Assembly (NCBI GenBank): GCA_963971305.1
Contig: OZ020305.1
Location: 2,823,001 to 2,887,000, forward strand
DNA length: 64,000 bases
Origin: Arcuatula senhousia
Taxonomy: Eukaryota; Mollusca; Bivalvia; Mytilida; Mytilidae
Direction: 5' to 3'
Shown piece by piece: positions 31,212 through 46,600 of the stretch (position 1 is the first letter of the stretch; every line of letters starts with the position of its first letter). A program made the position numbers and the translations under genes. The notes below the pieces were generated by a model that was given only the letters and a program-made list of their open reading frames with translations, had not been told where the DNA came from and did no database searches.

Positions 31212-34200
31212 TCACGATTTCTTTGATAGAGTGTAACTATAAACACGAAGATTGTCAACACATGGTCATGTCTTTTCCATTGTTACATCTACATGTATAT
31301 AAATTCGAGAAATGTTATGAAAGCAATATCTCACATAAGCAACGTATGTTAACGGCTGAAAAGTCTTCATGAGTTCAATCTTGTTTTGATTTGAGTCAGT
31401 TCGCATTGATAATTTCTAGTAGGTACATTTTATGCGTTTTTCCTGTTTTCTGTTTCTTAGTGTTTTTCTCTGTCTTGTCATGTTTGTATCAACTGATTTT
31501 GTCGTTGTTTTTTGTCGATCCAAGGAATTAAGATTGTCGTATCAAAATGCATTCGCAGAGTCTCCTCCATATTATCTTTAAATTTCTTTTCATGAGCTTG
31601 GGGGAAATTATTTTTCGGATAAAAACATGATCCATTTTAACACTAGAACTTATTTGACATGTTGCATGTTGTATTCTGATCAACAACGACCATGTAGTTA
31701 ATCATACTTAGCCTTACTCCGTGTAATCTCTCAATGACAAGAGAATTCCTTAATCTAAGTAATGTTATCGGAACTCCAGTACAAGATATATCATGGCGGA
31801 GCATGAAGACTTAATGAAGATCATGCGATGTCACAATCTCTCAACAGACAATCTCCTAAGAAGTTCTTGAGCGCCGTATACTCAGGATTTAGAATCAGAA
31901 CATGCACCTTTCTTACATTTACATAACATTAATGACTCTACAACTGGATAAAAGCCTTTAAATTAAGGTAATAACAAAACTACCGAACTTGGAGGATCAA
32001 TCTCACATGTCATAATGAAAATACGAAACAAGGCAGACATACCGGGGAATTTTTAAAAAGATCGCAATCATGGCAATGGTCTTGACTTGTTACTGGCATT
32101 TTAAAAGAAATGGCGGTTTAAATAAGCTTTATTAGTCAAAAATCCCCCCTCTTTATTGCGATTTTAGGGTCCGATAATAACACAAAACACAACTCACGGT
32201 TATTAGTCATAATAGGGATGTTGATGTAATAACCACAGGCACTCGTTGACTATCAAAAATAAAGGGGGTAGTATGTATAAGTGGGACTTATACATACTAC
32301 CCCCTTTATTTTTGATAGTCAACAAATGCCTGTGTAATAACTAGCCAAACTCTAATCACAACGACCACCAACCATTTCGTTCATGTCGTTTAACATAATT
32401 TTATGATTTTTTTTCACCAGTGGCTGATAACGAAGGAAGAATATTTTTAGAGAACGTATTAGACGTGTTTTCTTATTACCTAGGTCTAATACCATGTAGC
32501 GGCAGCGGGCTTAATTTTGCGGTGGTTTTATTTTCGCTTATTTAAAATATCCATCTAAATTATTATACAAACATATTCCATACTGCGAAATTGAAACTTA
32601 CAAATTTTGTTCACATACCTAGCTTATGACACAAAAACCGTGTTACCTCTGCGAAATTAACTTCCTATACGGTAGTCGGTCAAAGGAGACGGATCTTATT
32701 CAGAATAATACTCACAGAATAACACTCAAATTTTTGATGATCAACGATCTCGAATAATTTAGCATTTCTTTATTTGAACATCAGAAGCAAAGAAGTACCA
32801 ACCGAACACTCTTAAACTAGCATTTAGCGAAAGGGGACAAGGAAAGAATAAAATCACAACTCAATGAAACAATTTGAAACCAAATACATGTACGCGGTAT
32901 TCCGCAAGATTCTGCTTGTGACAATCCAATCGTTCATGCATGTTAGTCAATTATCAAATTTGTTGTACATGGCAATGTTGGCAATTAAATGACTACATTA
33001 CAAAAACTCTATTACAAAGTAACCAACAACTGTATTAATCCGAGAGAAACCCGTATCTACCTTAATCTTCCAAGCACAATAGCTTCCATTAAATATTCAA
33101 GAAAAGACAGCAACCGAGTTTTAACAGCTAACTTTAGAGGCAGCCCATAGCGGCCGAAATAATGCTACACATTACACAGAGAGAACCTTTGAAATGCACT
33201 TTTTGTTGTTGAAATGTCTCTTTGGCTTGTGAAATGTTCGTATTTATTTGTTGTTTAATTCGTTTTGAAGCAAGGGTTACTAAAATGCCAAGTTAAAAAA
33301 ATAATAATCTCGATCCATTGTAAGATATATATTCTTCAGCATTTGTTCAACACCCCGTAAATAATTATTGCGTGTATCTTCCATTTTAATGGCCTAGCTT
33401 TTAGACGTACAATGAAAAGTTTAACCAGCGAATATTTGTACAATTTAATTTAGTTGTTTGTCAACTTGATCAAGTTTGTATCTACCTTTCACGTAACCAT
33501 GGTGATAGTTTTTATATCTATTGATCAATTTCTTCACGTAATCGTTATTTAACTGACGAATACACTTGGTTGCAAAGTGCGAGATGGTTATTAAAATTCA
33601 TAATCATTGAAATCAGCTGCTCAAAACACAGGAATCACTATCAAAGAGGAATTTTTAGTTCGGTTACCTGCCCCATAAACCAGACACATGAATATGCCTG
33701 ATCTAAATCATCGATTGCCTTGTTAATTGAGGGAATCCATCGTTTGTTTCTTAGATTAATGCATTATATCATATGCGGCTTGTCTGGTTGCATAAAAAAA
33801 CACGGTGGAAAAATCATATTGGTATATGGCATGCTAGAATATTACTTCGTTTGACAATTAATAGGCTCTAATTATCTGCGATTAAGGTTGACACCGTCTT
33901 AAAATCAATAAATTTGTTCGATATCATATATATTCTTGCAAAGCAAGCATTACAATACCGGCTAATGATGTCGTACGTTCAAAGTTTCATTGACGGAAGC
34001 TTCAACCAATCGGAAACCCTTTTCGATCCGAGTTGAGTGTCCAAGTGGAATTACAGGTAAATAAAGTTTCGCTTAATGATGTTTATCATTATTCTGACAG
34101 ATTTCATTTTCAATATTGCTGCGAGGAAGCCAAAGTTTTAGTATTGATGTATTTATATCCTCCAGATTCTGTATCAGAGCAATCACTTATGTATATGATG

Positions 34201-34579
34201 GTGAAATAAACATTAAGGAAAGAATTTATTAGCTAATGATGAACAGTAATGAAATGGATCTTACAAGTTAATTCAATTGCTGGTATATAATAATAAAACG
34301 ATCATCTGGAAAACAGTGCCTTTAATCATACGGTGTGTCTCGCTGTGCAGAACTGCACCAAGAAGCACTCAGATCATATGAATCTCTATGCAGTATAAAA
34401 CTTTAATTCGTACATATTTTAGAGATTTGCGCTATGATTCTTTGATATTGGTTAGAATTGTGTTTAACTCTCCTACCAGTTAGGACATATATGCAATTAT
34501 TTACAAGACCGCTTCGAAGTTATGGATAATCACACATTATAATTAAAGATATACATCGTAATGTTTGGCTTGAAGGACG
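28640..34579. other. Intergenic region, repeat debris
   Basis: No gene supported. It contains tail fragments of the RT family (about 29030-29125, 30750-30915, 31365-31510), an inverted copy of the MITE-type repeat of 47862 (about 29150-29420, with GCCTGTCCTAAGCAAGGAATC), a degenerate coding-like stretch at about 30530-30640 (VYGYNHVTRTRDSILKRA), a poly(A) run at 31178-31209 and the hairpin at 32229-32340. 32341-34579 is AT-rich with nothing recognised. Confidence 0.5.
32229..32340. repeat. 112-bp hairpin
   Basis: Arms of about 52 bp share GTTGACTATCAAAAATAAAG and GGGGGTAGTATGTATAA, with a 6-nt loop at about 32281-32286. It is a MITE-like or snapback insertion with few arm mismatches, so it is relatively young. 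Confidence 0.75.
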
Positions 34580-34699
34580 ATGAGCTCAAAACCACCTCTG
34601 CCTAACGACTCGACCAATGTCAAACTTACCTCTTTTTGTGAAGTTAAAGAAACAGTGAGCGAGCGACTTGACCCAGCAATAAAACAAGAATGCATTAAG
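34580..34699 (+). CDS. RGS9BP: RGS9BP-like exon 1
   Basis: ATG followed by 40 codons ending KQECIK, donor AAG before GTAAGG, phase 0. The N-terminal 30 residues are poorly conserved. No TATA box stood out upstream. Confidence 0.7.
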
Positions 34700-37600
34700 G
34701 TAAGGTTAAACTATGTTTTGACCTGGGATGGACCAATATGGTCAAGAGCTGTCGGATCAGGACTCAGACTGGGTTTCATAAAACACAAAGCTAAAAATAT
34801 TCTTTAGTCTGAGAAAATTATTAACTCCCATAGTAAACTTAATGAGATGAGAAACTTAACTTAAGTACTATTTTTCAAGTTTTGTGGCACAGGGGCCTGG
34901 GGTTGATTGTTTCCTACAATTTTAAGTATTACCTTCAATTATTGACGATCTCCATGGATCTCAGAAAAAAATTCTTGTGAAATCAGAAGACGGGGAAATC
35001 CTTGAATTTGAGATGTTTTACGATACCCCGCATCGAGGGCCAACAACATCGATCGTCAGACATTTCTGATAATCCTATCTGAGGTTCGTGGTTCGATCCT
35101 CGTCTGGGGTGAAAATTTCTTGAACCAATTTTCCGACTATCTTTTGACACTATTTGCGAAGCTGGTCTCAAGGATCGATACTAGGCCCTTGGAAGGGACG
35201 AAAAAAGGTTGTCCCGTGTATGCGGAGAGCAAAACCCCATGCACGTTAAAGACCTCTTTGCAGATTTCGTTAAGAGTACAAATGTAGGCTCAATGGGGGC
35301 CGCTACAAAGGCAACACTCGCAAAATGCTAGCTGGAGAGGGATTTACATAAGCATCAAGCTTGTTTCTCAATCCAGGATAAATAAATATGTTTAAACTAA
35401 TATTGATAATCTTATCTTTTTGATTTTCTAAATATCAATATCAATTCCACGTCCCCCATATCAAAATTTACTGCTTTTATGTTTCCTACCGTGGGCCACC
35501 CCGGTCTTTCATTTCTCATCATGATTTCATGTTAATTTTATCATCCTTTTCATGTTCATCGCCTTTAATTAACCTAGCTATAAAGTGTTGCAAGGGCGTA
35601 AAACACCAACTCACTTACGCACTCTCTCACTCCCTCAATTTCACATCGGTAAATACTAGAAGCAATATAAGTTTTCTAGCACTGTTTTCTTTCTAGATTG
35701 GCTCCCATTTTTCAGTTATATATGGTTCACGTTCATTTCTTGTTGTGTAGCTTTTTACAATATAATGTTTGATTCAATGGCTGACAATGAGAGATTACTC
35801 ATTGAAATACGATTGTAGGATGAAATTAACAGTTTTAATTGACATTCCCTTGATATGAGAAGCTGAGGTGTGTTAAACTTGGTAAACTAATAAACATATA
35901 CATGGTTTGTTGAGTCACTTGAGATAGCAAGTCACTGTGAGCAGAAAAAAATAAAACCTCATCGCCAGTGGAGAAAGTTGGTAATACATCTGACGGTGTT
36001 TTGGATGAACAAAAAAAACAGTGAAAAGGTACATCTATTTCTATGAGCTAGCTTAGACCTTGGATATAGTTTAATAAGCCGGGACAGTAATAAATTAAGT
36101 TCATATGGCATTAAACTACTTCTTGTGATATTTGTTTCATCTACAACATGGAAAACTTACCTTGATCATAATGATGCCTCACCCATAATTATATTTTTAA
36201 AGCAGTTATTAATAAGATACTTTAGAGATTAATTCTTGGCTGTTAATACATATTTCTTAGATTAAAAAAAAATCCCGTGGGTATGAAATTAATTATAAAA
36301 GTATAAGAATAATGAAACCTTATCCCATAACTGCACTATGAAAAATACCGTCTTCTATATGTAATTATGTTACTACTATAAATCATTAGATTTTTTTAAT
36401 ATAGAAAATATGAGATTATAATCTGCTTCTAAATCTTGGTTGTAAAATAAGAACATAGAAGTAATAAACCATTAGGTTTCTCTCGTGTATGAAAATCATA
36501 AACTCGTTATCATGGAAATATGAATGTTTCTTGAAGTTTGTATCTGAAAATGAAACTCAACCAGTAATTAGAATCTATGTGCAAACTTACTTATAAATGT
36601 TGATAAAAGATAAAGGTCGGAGCACTTTAGGTCACTTTCGTAAGGATTGCGTTGGTGCTGGTTTGTCGTTTGAATTGGTTTCGCATGTCTCGTTTCTCTT
36701 GTCTGTCTTTGCCCTGTCTGACTTTTTATATTCAAATGCAGCTTAAACACCACTTCTATGCTTCTTTTATAAACCTTTTGAAATCATAAACAACAAGTAT
36801 TACATACAGCGATCGAAGAACCCTTTTACACATTTTCTACACAAATGTTAGTAAGTATATTATGTATTACATGTATTTGATTGTCATATGGACATATTGC
36901 CAGAGTTAAGGACAAACAACGAATATCTAAGCAATATTTGTACGATATATGGACTTCAAAGTACAATTGTATAACACAAACTGAACGAAAAGAAGAAAAA
37001 AATGGATGTCCTTGCATGGCATGGAAGTTAAAATGGCTTTATGAACTTCGTAAAACTAGTCTTTATAAAAACGATTACCCTGTCATTTGTTCATAGTGAC
37101 CCTGGCCTCTGACAGTTCTGCCATTCTGTTAATACAGCCAGACCAACTTAGACTCCAACCTTCCGATTGGCGGGTACATGTAGCTATAGATTAATTCCTG
37201 TCTCGAGGCTCTGTTTTTTTTTTTTTTTAGATTCGTATAAAAATCTTTTTAAAATTTGTCTTTATGTATAGCATGTATAGTTTTACAAGAACAATTTCAT
37301 AAGCGAGTTTATTTGACGTTTTGATATTTTTTATCGTCATTTAAGCATCGACCCTGTTACAACAAAAACCTTTCTGTAAAAAAAATCAACTAAACATTTG
37401 CAAACCTTGTATAACACCTAAATATAGGTGAAAACGCATATGATGTTGGCAACGCAACAGACAGGAAATGCAAAACCCATTTTTTGTTTTCCTGAAATTT
37501 TCATTTGTGCTTTCATTGCAGCCCTTCAGTGTAGCCTTTATCACACTTCCGTTTTTTGAAAACCCTATTTGAACTTCTTTGCTTTAAAAAAAAGCGCAAC

Positions 37601-40600
37601 TTTATGATAGTTTGTAAAAATAACCCATTATTTTTTGTTATTAAAAAAGGTGAAAGGGAAAAGAATGGGAAACAATTTATATAACATGACTGCTAACTTA
37701 CATCTGGCACTGAAAAACAAATTAAGTTCTGTAAATGTTCGAACATGTATCATAATTATTTTTAATTGTTATTATTACGTTCTAAAAATCTTTATCAAAC
37801 CGAGAAATAATCTCCCTCGTAGCTTAATGCTGATGTGCCATTTAAACTATTTGTACTGTTCATCATGTTCATGTGGTCGGGGAAGCTAGAAAAAATCTAT
37901 TTATATAATATTTATTTATCACCGATGAAAAACAACCGTCATTACCATTGATTCGAAGAAATATTTGTTAACAACAATGCAGTTATTATATTAGCATTGT
38001 TGCACATTCGTTGAGACTTTTACATCAATTGTGAGTGCGTGGCATCAACGAACATGTTGATCAATGCTTAATAAGTTAGTCGCTTCCTCTGTGTGATATA
38101 TATTTATATATTCAAAATTGTAAATGGCTTCACTGGTCTAGGGCGCATAGGAGGACAAAATGGAGTGCTGTAATAGAAGTGTTTCATTAAAAACACCACC
38201 GGTTAAGATCCCGTGTTTTAGGCACTGTTAGAAAGACTTCCCGTTTAACCCGGTCATGGTTATACATGAGACTGAGGATGCTCTCATATTTTTATTTTTT
38301 GTCTTTCGAATCGTTTCATTAAACACCTCTATTTCAAACCGCTTATGCATACACATTATGGATTGATAATGCAGACGCTTTCAAAGTGTTCAAAATAAAA
38401 CGTCAATCAATTCAGTTACATAAGTTTGTCTGTTTTATTCCTGTCTGCTAAACCATGTCAGGATGAGATGTAAAATAAATCACGATTTATATAACACAGA
38501 TACAGCAAACAAGAGGCTCCCAGGAGCCTAAATCGCTCATCTAAATGCCTTTTTAGCTCACTTGGACAGAATACAGGTGAGCTATTACCCTAACTTGGCG
38601 TCCGTCGTCGTCGTCGTCTGTCGTCCGTTAACAATTTTTCAAAAATCTTCTCCTCCAGAATTTAATAAAACTTAAGATGAATGATCCTTTGGATGTCCTG
38701 CGCAAAACTTGTGTTTCGATTTTTGATCCGTCAAAAAACATGGCCACCGTTACTAAAAATAGACCAGGGGGGTCAGACTACTGTTTTTGGCTTGTAAATC
38801 AAAAGGTATAAGAGATAGATGAAATATGATGCCACCTAACAGCTTCAGCATCAAAAGTTCTACAAAAGTCTCCATTTGGTCTAAGTTGTCAGATGATCCC
38901 TTACAGGGGTTACAGCCCATGAAAGGTGAAAATAGTTTTTTTCATGTTTTGGGCTTATAGAATGAAAACTATTGCAGATAGAGAAAAGCTGTCGCTTGCT
39001 TAAATGTTCAGCTCATTTAGCTCTACAAAAGTCTCCACAGGGTTTAAGTTGTCAGATGACCTCTTAAACGGGTTACAGCCCGTAAATAAAGGCGAAAATA
39101 GCGTTTTTGGCCTATAGAATGAAAACTATTGCAGATAGAGAAAAGCTGTTGCTTGCTTAAACATTCAGCTCATTTAGCTCCAAAAAAGTATTCATTAGGT
39201 GGAAGTTTTCAGAGGACCCCATATGGGGATTATAGCTCCTAAAATAATATTTTTTTCATGTTTTGGACCTACAGAAAGAAAACTATAGTAGATAGAGAAA
39301 GCTATTGCTTGCTTAAGTGTTCAGCTTATTTAGCTCTACATTCTTTAAAGGGTCGACATCAAGACCAGGTGATCAATTTAGGCTCCTGTGAGCCTCTTGT
39401 TTTACACTTTCAATATTAGGGGTCATCTGACATCAATTACATGTAATTAATACATTAAAGTGTAGCGTTCAATTACCTGAACATATTAGCAATCAAAGGC
39501 TGTTTATTATTTTCTATAATAAACAGTTACTTTGACATTTTTAAAAGGAACCATAACTCCTATACATGTAACGGGTCATTTAAATTCCATTATATTGAGT
39601 TTTTTGTAGGGCTTGACTTACTTAAGGCAATATTGAAAATAGAAGTTTTTTCTGTAGTTAATACAATGGGGAAACAACTGTGAAAATTAAATAATTTGTA
39701 GGTCTTAATGTGCTTAACAATATGCAATTTAAATTTATAAAATATCTTTTCAATTTTTTCAAGATACTGAGCTAAATAAGTGCAAAGTTTGGAAAAAATC
39801 AAGAAAAAGAGCAATAACTCGGATCTTCTTCAAGTTTTTAATGGCAGGTAGATTTTAAGATGGTGATCACTTTTTCATACTAAAAAATGATATATCTTAC
39901 CGATTTTAAGTTATTTGCCAAAAAACTACAATTTTACACCATATTCTATTTTTAGCAACGACAGATATGTTTTTCAACAAATCGGAACAAAAACGATGGT
40001 TTCTACCACCCATGCCCATGAACAGCTATACCAAGTATGATTGCAATTGAACCAATGGTGTCAGAGGAGATAATGATTTTAATGTACATGTCATGAGAAA
40101 AGGCTGTAAAATGGTCAAGGGGGAACAGTCCTACAACTTAGGTCCTGATACATCATTAGTAGATCTTGATGTACTGAACAAGATGAAATTTAAATTTCTC
40201 AAATATCTTTTGAAGTTTTCAAGATATTGAGCTTAAAATGCGCAAAATTTGGGAAAATCCAGAAAAAGGGCAATAACTCCTAGCTACATTGGTTATTGGA
40301 TCTTCTTCAAAATTTCAGGGCGAAGTAGATCTTGAGGTGTTGATAAATTTTACCTAATGCCAGAATTTCGATATCTGTCACCTTTTATTGAGTTATTTGC
40401 AAAAAAACAAACTGCAATTATCCCTATGTTCTTTTTTTAGCCACAGCGGCCATGTTTTTTTTTACGAATCAAAAATCCAAATCATAGTTTTGAAGCACCC
40501 ATGTCAATAAACAAATGTACCAAGTTTAATTGGACTTAAGGTGTCAGAGGAGTTAGCATTTGTAAGAGTAAACGGTCGACGGACAGACGAAGGCCGACGG

Positions 40601-43600
40601 ACGCCAATTGATGGCAATAGCTCATCACAAATGAAATAAGGAGAAATTTACAAAATTAGATAATCGAAAGCTACTCATTTTCTACCAACATAATATATAT
40701 GTATATCAAATGGAAAAAGAAGAAAAAAAATTCAGATACATTTGTTAAAGAATAGTAGTCGGTATAGGATTTTTTTGCAAGTATCTTCTAGTGCAAACGA
40801 GTGTTTGTGTACTGTTTCCATTGTTTTGTATAAATTCTCTGTCTATCCATGGTTTAAATTTCAAGACACGTTTTCAATAGAATGATGTTAATTTAAGTGT
40901 ACTTTTATATTCAATAATACCTTAATAGTACACGTACCTTAATTTATATCCTGAGAATGTATAGAATGACACAGAAGAGATGATAGATATGATACATGAT
41001 CTTGCCCTTTTGTGTTCGTTGTATTTGTAACACGCCTCGGCGTTTGGACACGTTTTATAACAAGTAGAAAAAATGAAACAAATCTTTTCCTGATTAACAA
41101 GGAAAAAAATCAATTAAATTATTGTCAATTTTACCCCATGAACGGAACGGAACCTCTCATTTTTGTAAAGAAAGTTGCAGTTCGGTAACTTTTAAAAGTG
41201 CCGTTGTTCATGTTTTTTTAGACAAAAAGTCTGAAATGTTTTATATAGAATATATAGATTTGTTTCCACAGCAACCATAGCAATTGGTAGATGTTTTCAA
41301 TTTGTTCTGAGTTATTTATACAAAATGAAAACAGTGGCAATTTCAAAATTCACAATAATTATCCTTTAATCATGGTAATTTGGCATTTCGTCTAGCTAAT
41401 TGTCGCCATACATTGGGTAACAGTTTACGAGTCAGTAAAACTTATTGAAAACAAACTATTCTGTTTTATTTGATGTTTATCAGTTTATTTTATCATTATA
41501 GATATTTTCAGCAACCTATATACACATATACAACGATAATTCCTATGGTTTTTCATGATTGAAAAATTATATAACTATCATTTACCATCTTTTAATTACT
41601 AAGAAAGTTTTGTACCAATTAAAAACCTTACAAATGAAAAACTAGTTTAACTTATGGTTTTAGAAGGAGAAAAAATGATAAAACCATTTTTCAAACCTTT
41701 ACATGTGCTGCTCCTTTGTTTCCCACCCTTCTCCCATATTTCATTTATCATCATCATTTTATGTTCATTTTATCATCCTCTCTTAATCTGGTTTCTTACT
41801 TGCAAATGGGTACTTACATGTATCTTAGGTAAATATGCTTATTTATTTGGATTGACGTCCTTTTGCATATTGAACCTTGAGTAGATTGAAATTGACGGGG
41901 TGTTACATTTGTATAACAAGCAGGAACTACTATCTTTTCCAGAGCACCTGAGACACTTTCGTTTCGATATGTTTTTGGTTACAGTTTGGTAGGTTTTTGT
42001 CCCCGCTGCAGCGCGACATAGAAATGACGATCGTCCGTCCGTGCATTAGTTCGTCCTCCTTTTTCGTAACAGATTTCTCTGCTACTGTTTATCAAAGGCT
42101 TTCGATATTTTGTATGTAGCTTTAGGTAGAGGAATGCGTTTCCAGGTCTGTTGCCTACCTACTTCCAGCTGTTTGAAGTATTTCTTTACTTTCAAAAATG
42201 AAAATTCTCAAATACTACAATACGTAGGCTTTCGTTCTTTGTTGTGGAGATTTAGGTAGGATCTCGTATGGTGGGATGTGTTTCCAGCTCTGTCACTTAC
42301 CTAAATATTCTTCCTGTTGACCGAGCTGACATATAATTTCTAAGGGTAGAAAATGGATTTTTTTTTCGTAACAGATTTCTCAGATAACTTTAATGGTAGG
42401 CTTTTCATTCAGGAAAGGGGTTTCATATGAATGGAATAGTTTTCAGGTGTGCCACTTATTTACTTTCTGTTTAAGAAATTTACCACTCGGCGGAGACCCA
42501 GAAAGGCCGTTTGTTGTTGTTGTTAAATTGACAAATATTTCGTTTTTTGTTAGTTTGTGTGTTCTGGTTTTGATTTGGCCGTTTTGGATTTACGATATTT
42601 GAATGCCCGCTTGGTACATCTTAGCTTCTCCTATCAGCTGAAATCCTCCAGTCAAAAGTTATAAATTTATGGCATAGAAAAATAACAAAGTCTTGGCTTA
42701 AACCAAAAAGCAAATGTATCAGTACAGACTAATCTTGGAGAAAAACATCAATAGCAGACCCTACCAACCAATGAAACCACATAAATTCCATGTAATTTTA
42801 TCAAACAAACATCGCTTCCGTATACTCCTAAGCTTCTCTAATAAGAAAACCTCTAGTCAAAAATATCACTTCCGTATACCAATTTGAAATTTGTTTCATC
42901 TCTAGATTTCAATTATTAAATTGATTATCTGTCTCGCCTTTACTATCATCATTACAAAGATATAGCGACAGTTTCCTGTTTTATTCTTTGTATTTATATC
43001 CAGCAATGCAATTATGTACAAATGTAGATTTAAGAAAAGTTACATAAAAGAAGAATTGAGATTAAATTTCCGCTTTAAAAAATATTTTGCTGTTATGCAA
43101 AGGAAGAGTTGTTGTTTCTCTTATCTGTTTATAATGACCATTGAGCGATCCAAAAATAATTCTGAAACAGGTTTTACTATTTGCCATTACTACCATTCAA
43201 TTTGTTTGGTTCGGGTGCTGGTCTAAAATATATCTAAGGCTTCCGTTTTCAATGACACAAACTTTATAACACTTGCAAGTATGTTCAGTTTTGCTGATTG
43301 TCTTCAGGTGGGAGTGTTGTTATGTTATACGTTTTTCCCTTTTCCCGCTTTTTTCTCCTTTTTAGCTCACCTGGCCAAAGGCCATGTGAGCTATTGCCAT
43401 CACTTGGCGTCCGTCGTCGTCGCCGTCGTTAACTTTTCTTCAAACTTCTTCTCCTCTGAAACGGCTGAACAGATTTGAATCAAATTTGGTCTGATGGTAC
43501 CTTAGGGTATCCCTCACAGAACTCTTGTAGGGATTTTTGATTCGTTAAAAAAAGTGGCCGCCGTTGCTAAAAATAGACCAGGGGGGTCAGACTACTGTTT

Positions 43601-46600
43601 TTGGCTTGTAAATCAAAAAGTATAAGATATAGATGAAATCTGATGCCACCCTACTGCTTCAGCATTAAAAGCTCTACAAAAGTCTCCATTTGGTCCAAGT
43701 TGTCAGATGACCCCTTATAGGGGTTACAGCCCCTTAAAGGTGAAAAAAGAGCGTTTTTTCATGTTTTAGCCCTATAGTATGAAAACTATTGCAGATAGAG
43801 AAAAGCTGTTGCTTGCTTAAATGTTCAGCTCATTTAGCTCTACAAAAGTCTCCATAGGGTGGAAGTTGTCAGACGACCCCTTATAGGGGTTACGGCCCCT
43901 AAAATGATGTTTTTTTCATGTTTTTGGCCTATAGAAAGAAAACTATTGCAGATAGAGAAAAGCTGTTGCTTGCTTAAATGTTCAGCTCATTTAGCTCTAC
44001 TAAAGTCTCCATAGGGTCGAAGTTGTCAGATGACCCCTTATAGGGGTTACGGCCCCTGAAATAATGTTTTTTCATGTTTTTTGGCCTATTGAATGAAAAC
44101 TATTTCAGATAGAGAAAAGCTGTTGCTTGCTTAAAGGTTCAGTTCATTTAGCTCTACAAAAGTCTCCATAGGGTTGAAGTTGTCAGATGACCCCTTATAA
44201 GGGGTTGCGGCCCCTAAAATAATGTTTTTTCATGTTTTTGGCCTATAGAAAGAAAACTATAGCAGATAAAGAAAAGATGTTGCTTGCTTAAATGTTCAGC
44301 GCATAAAGCTCTACAAAAGTCTCCATAGGGTTGAAGTTGTCAGATGACACCTTATAGGGGTTACGGCCCCTAAAATAACGATTTTTCGTGTTTTTGGCCT
44401 ATAGAATGAAAACTATAGTAGATAAAGAAAAAACTGTTGCTTGCTTAAATGTTCAGCTCATGTAGCTCTACAAAATATAGGGTTGACATCAAGACCAGGT
44501 GAGCGATTTAGGCTCCTGGGAGCCTCTTGTTTGATGTCCGGCTTCGTCTTTGCTTTTTCGGACTTTTGATGTTTGAATGCTTCATTGTTATATGTCGGCG
44601 TTTCTTTTGTCCTTTAATTTGATGAGGAAAAATTTCAGTAAATGTTACTTAAGAAAAGTTGCACAATGGCGAAACAGTATGACATTCTAGTTCGTCATCT
44701 CTTCTGCATGGGGTATTTTTAACTCATTATCCTCGTTAGCTCGTTTTGTTGCTTAATTGTTGAACACTATTTTTTTTTTATTTCAGTACGTGTTAGAACT
44801 GAACCACATCACAGCTGTGTACTGTACACTGGTGGTCTGTCTCGGTGGAACACAAGACTCAGATGACCTGAGGGAGGAGCTAAAAAATATGCGCACGCAA
44901 GTCATTGAACTGGCACGTGCTAATCGTCTGAAGCTGATTCCCTCATTGCGCAAGTATGTTGAAAATGAAATAATAAGTCAGTAATGTGCAATTGAGTGTC
45001 AAGACCGATATTGCTGGGTCTGGATACAGAAATTCTTCTAACCTCGCCCTAATTTTTACCACCTGACGCTGAGAGAATGAATGCCAAGGATTTGACAGAC
45101 TTTCTTAGCCATTAAATAGTCATTTACATAGATTCTGTTCAAAAAGATATAGAATATATTTACTTTGTATGTTAATTGATGGAAGATTTTAATCCACATT
45201 TAAAAGTCTCAATTTATACCTTGCATAAGAACAATATTTTGTTACCGGCAATCGACTTTCTCTTTCTTGAAAGGCCCTTTGATAACAAATAAGTTAATTT
45301 GCATTTTATGAATTCATTTTCATTTGGCGTTGAAAAGTTAATTGAAAAAATATGTTGTTCTTTACGATGACGTCAATTCCCAACTTCCCTGCATCTTTTA
45401 TTTGAATAGAAGACAAAAAGGTTTGGAACAAGTGTACGCAACACAACGTCGACAAATTGAAAAAAAATCCACAATAAAAGACATCCAGCAGTCCTCAAGT
45501 TATTGTTTGCAATTCAATTTGTTTATTGGCAGTCCAATGCTTTGTTCTGAAGATATCAAAGACTTGGAGAAAATTTATAATATGTTCTCAGCTAGCCTGG
45601 AGTACTTTGAAATTCAACTCAATAAAACACTCTATGTCCAAAGAGAGTTTCCACTCCACGCAGGTAAATACTCTACGTCAAGAGAAAGTTTCCTCTCCAC
45701 GCAGGTATATACATTGTATATATAACCAAGGTAAACATGATCTACGTCCAGAGAATTTCTACTCCACGCATCTAAAACATACTCTACGTCCAGATAGAGT
45801 TTCAATACCATACAGGTAGTTACACTCTACGTTCAGAGAGTTTTCATTCCACGCAGGTAAAAACATTACGTCAAGAGAAAGTTTCCACTCCATGCAGGTA
45901 CAAAAAAATGTAAATACACTACAATGTACATCATGAGAAAGTTTCCACTCCACGCATGTTTATACACCACGTCAAGAGAAAGCTATCACTCCATGCAGGT
46001 AAATACACTACGTCAAGAGAAAGTTTCCACTCCATGCAGATAAATACACTACATCAAGAGAAAGTTTCCACTCAACGCAGGTAAATACACTACGTCAAGA
46101 GAAAGTTTCCATTCCCTGCAGGTAAATAGATTACGTCAAGAGAAAGTTTCCACTCCACGTAGGTAAATACACTACATCATGAGAAAGTTTTCACTCCACG
46201 CAGGAAAATACACTACGTCAAAAGAAAGTTTCCACTCGACGCAGGTAAATAGACTACGTCAAGAAAGTTTCCACTCCACGCAGGTAAATACACTACGTCA
46301 AGAGAAAGTTTCCACTCCATGCAGATAAATACACTACGTTAAGAGAAATTTCCACTCAACGCAGGTAAATTACGTAAAGAGAAAGTTTCCACTCTATACA
46401 GGTAAATACACTACGTCAAGAGAAAGTTTCTACTCCACGCAGGTAAATACACTACGTCAAGAGAAAGTTTCCACTCAACGCAGGTAAATACACTACGTCA
46501 ATAGAAAGTTTCCATTCGACGCAGGTATATATACCCCAGGTAAATATGATTTACGTCCAGAGAATTTTTCTACCCCACGTAGGTAAACATTCTCTACGTC

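Larger units (their letters stand above)
34700..38504. other. RGS9BP-like intron 1, first part
   Basis: No nested gene seen. It holds a hairpin relative at about 34768, a possible SINE at 35000-35340, an inverted RT-tail fragment at 36640-36735 and a possible tRNA-derived repeat at about 38125-38235. Confidence 0.5.

Noticed and set aside
35085..35110. Possible tRNA gene from a GGTTCGATCC box
   Set aside because: No cloverleaf arms or A box at the proper distance; kept only as a possible SINE.
36881..37889. Open frames of 60-85 codons in RGS9BP-like intron 1
   Set aside because: No splice context, no family resemblance, and composition equal to surrounding intron.
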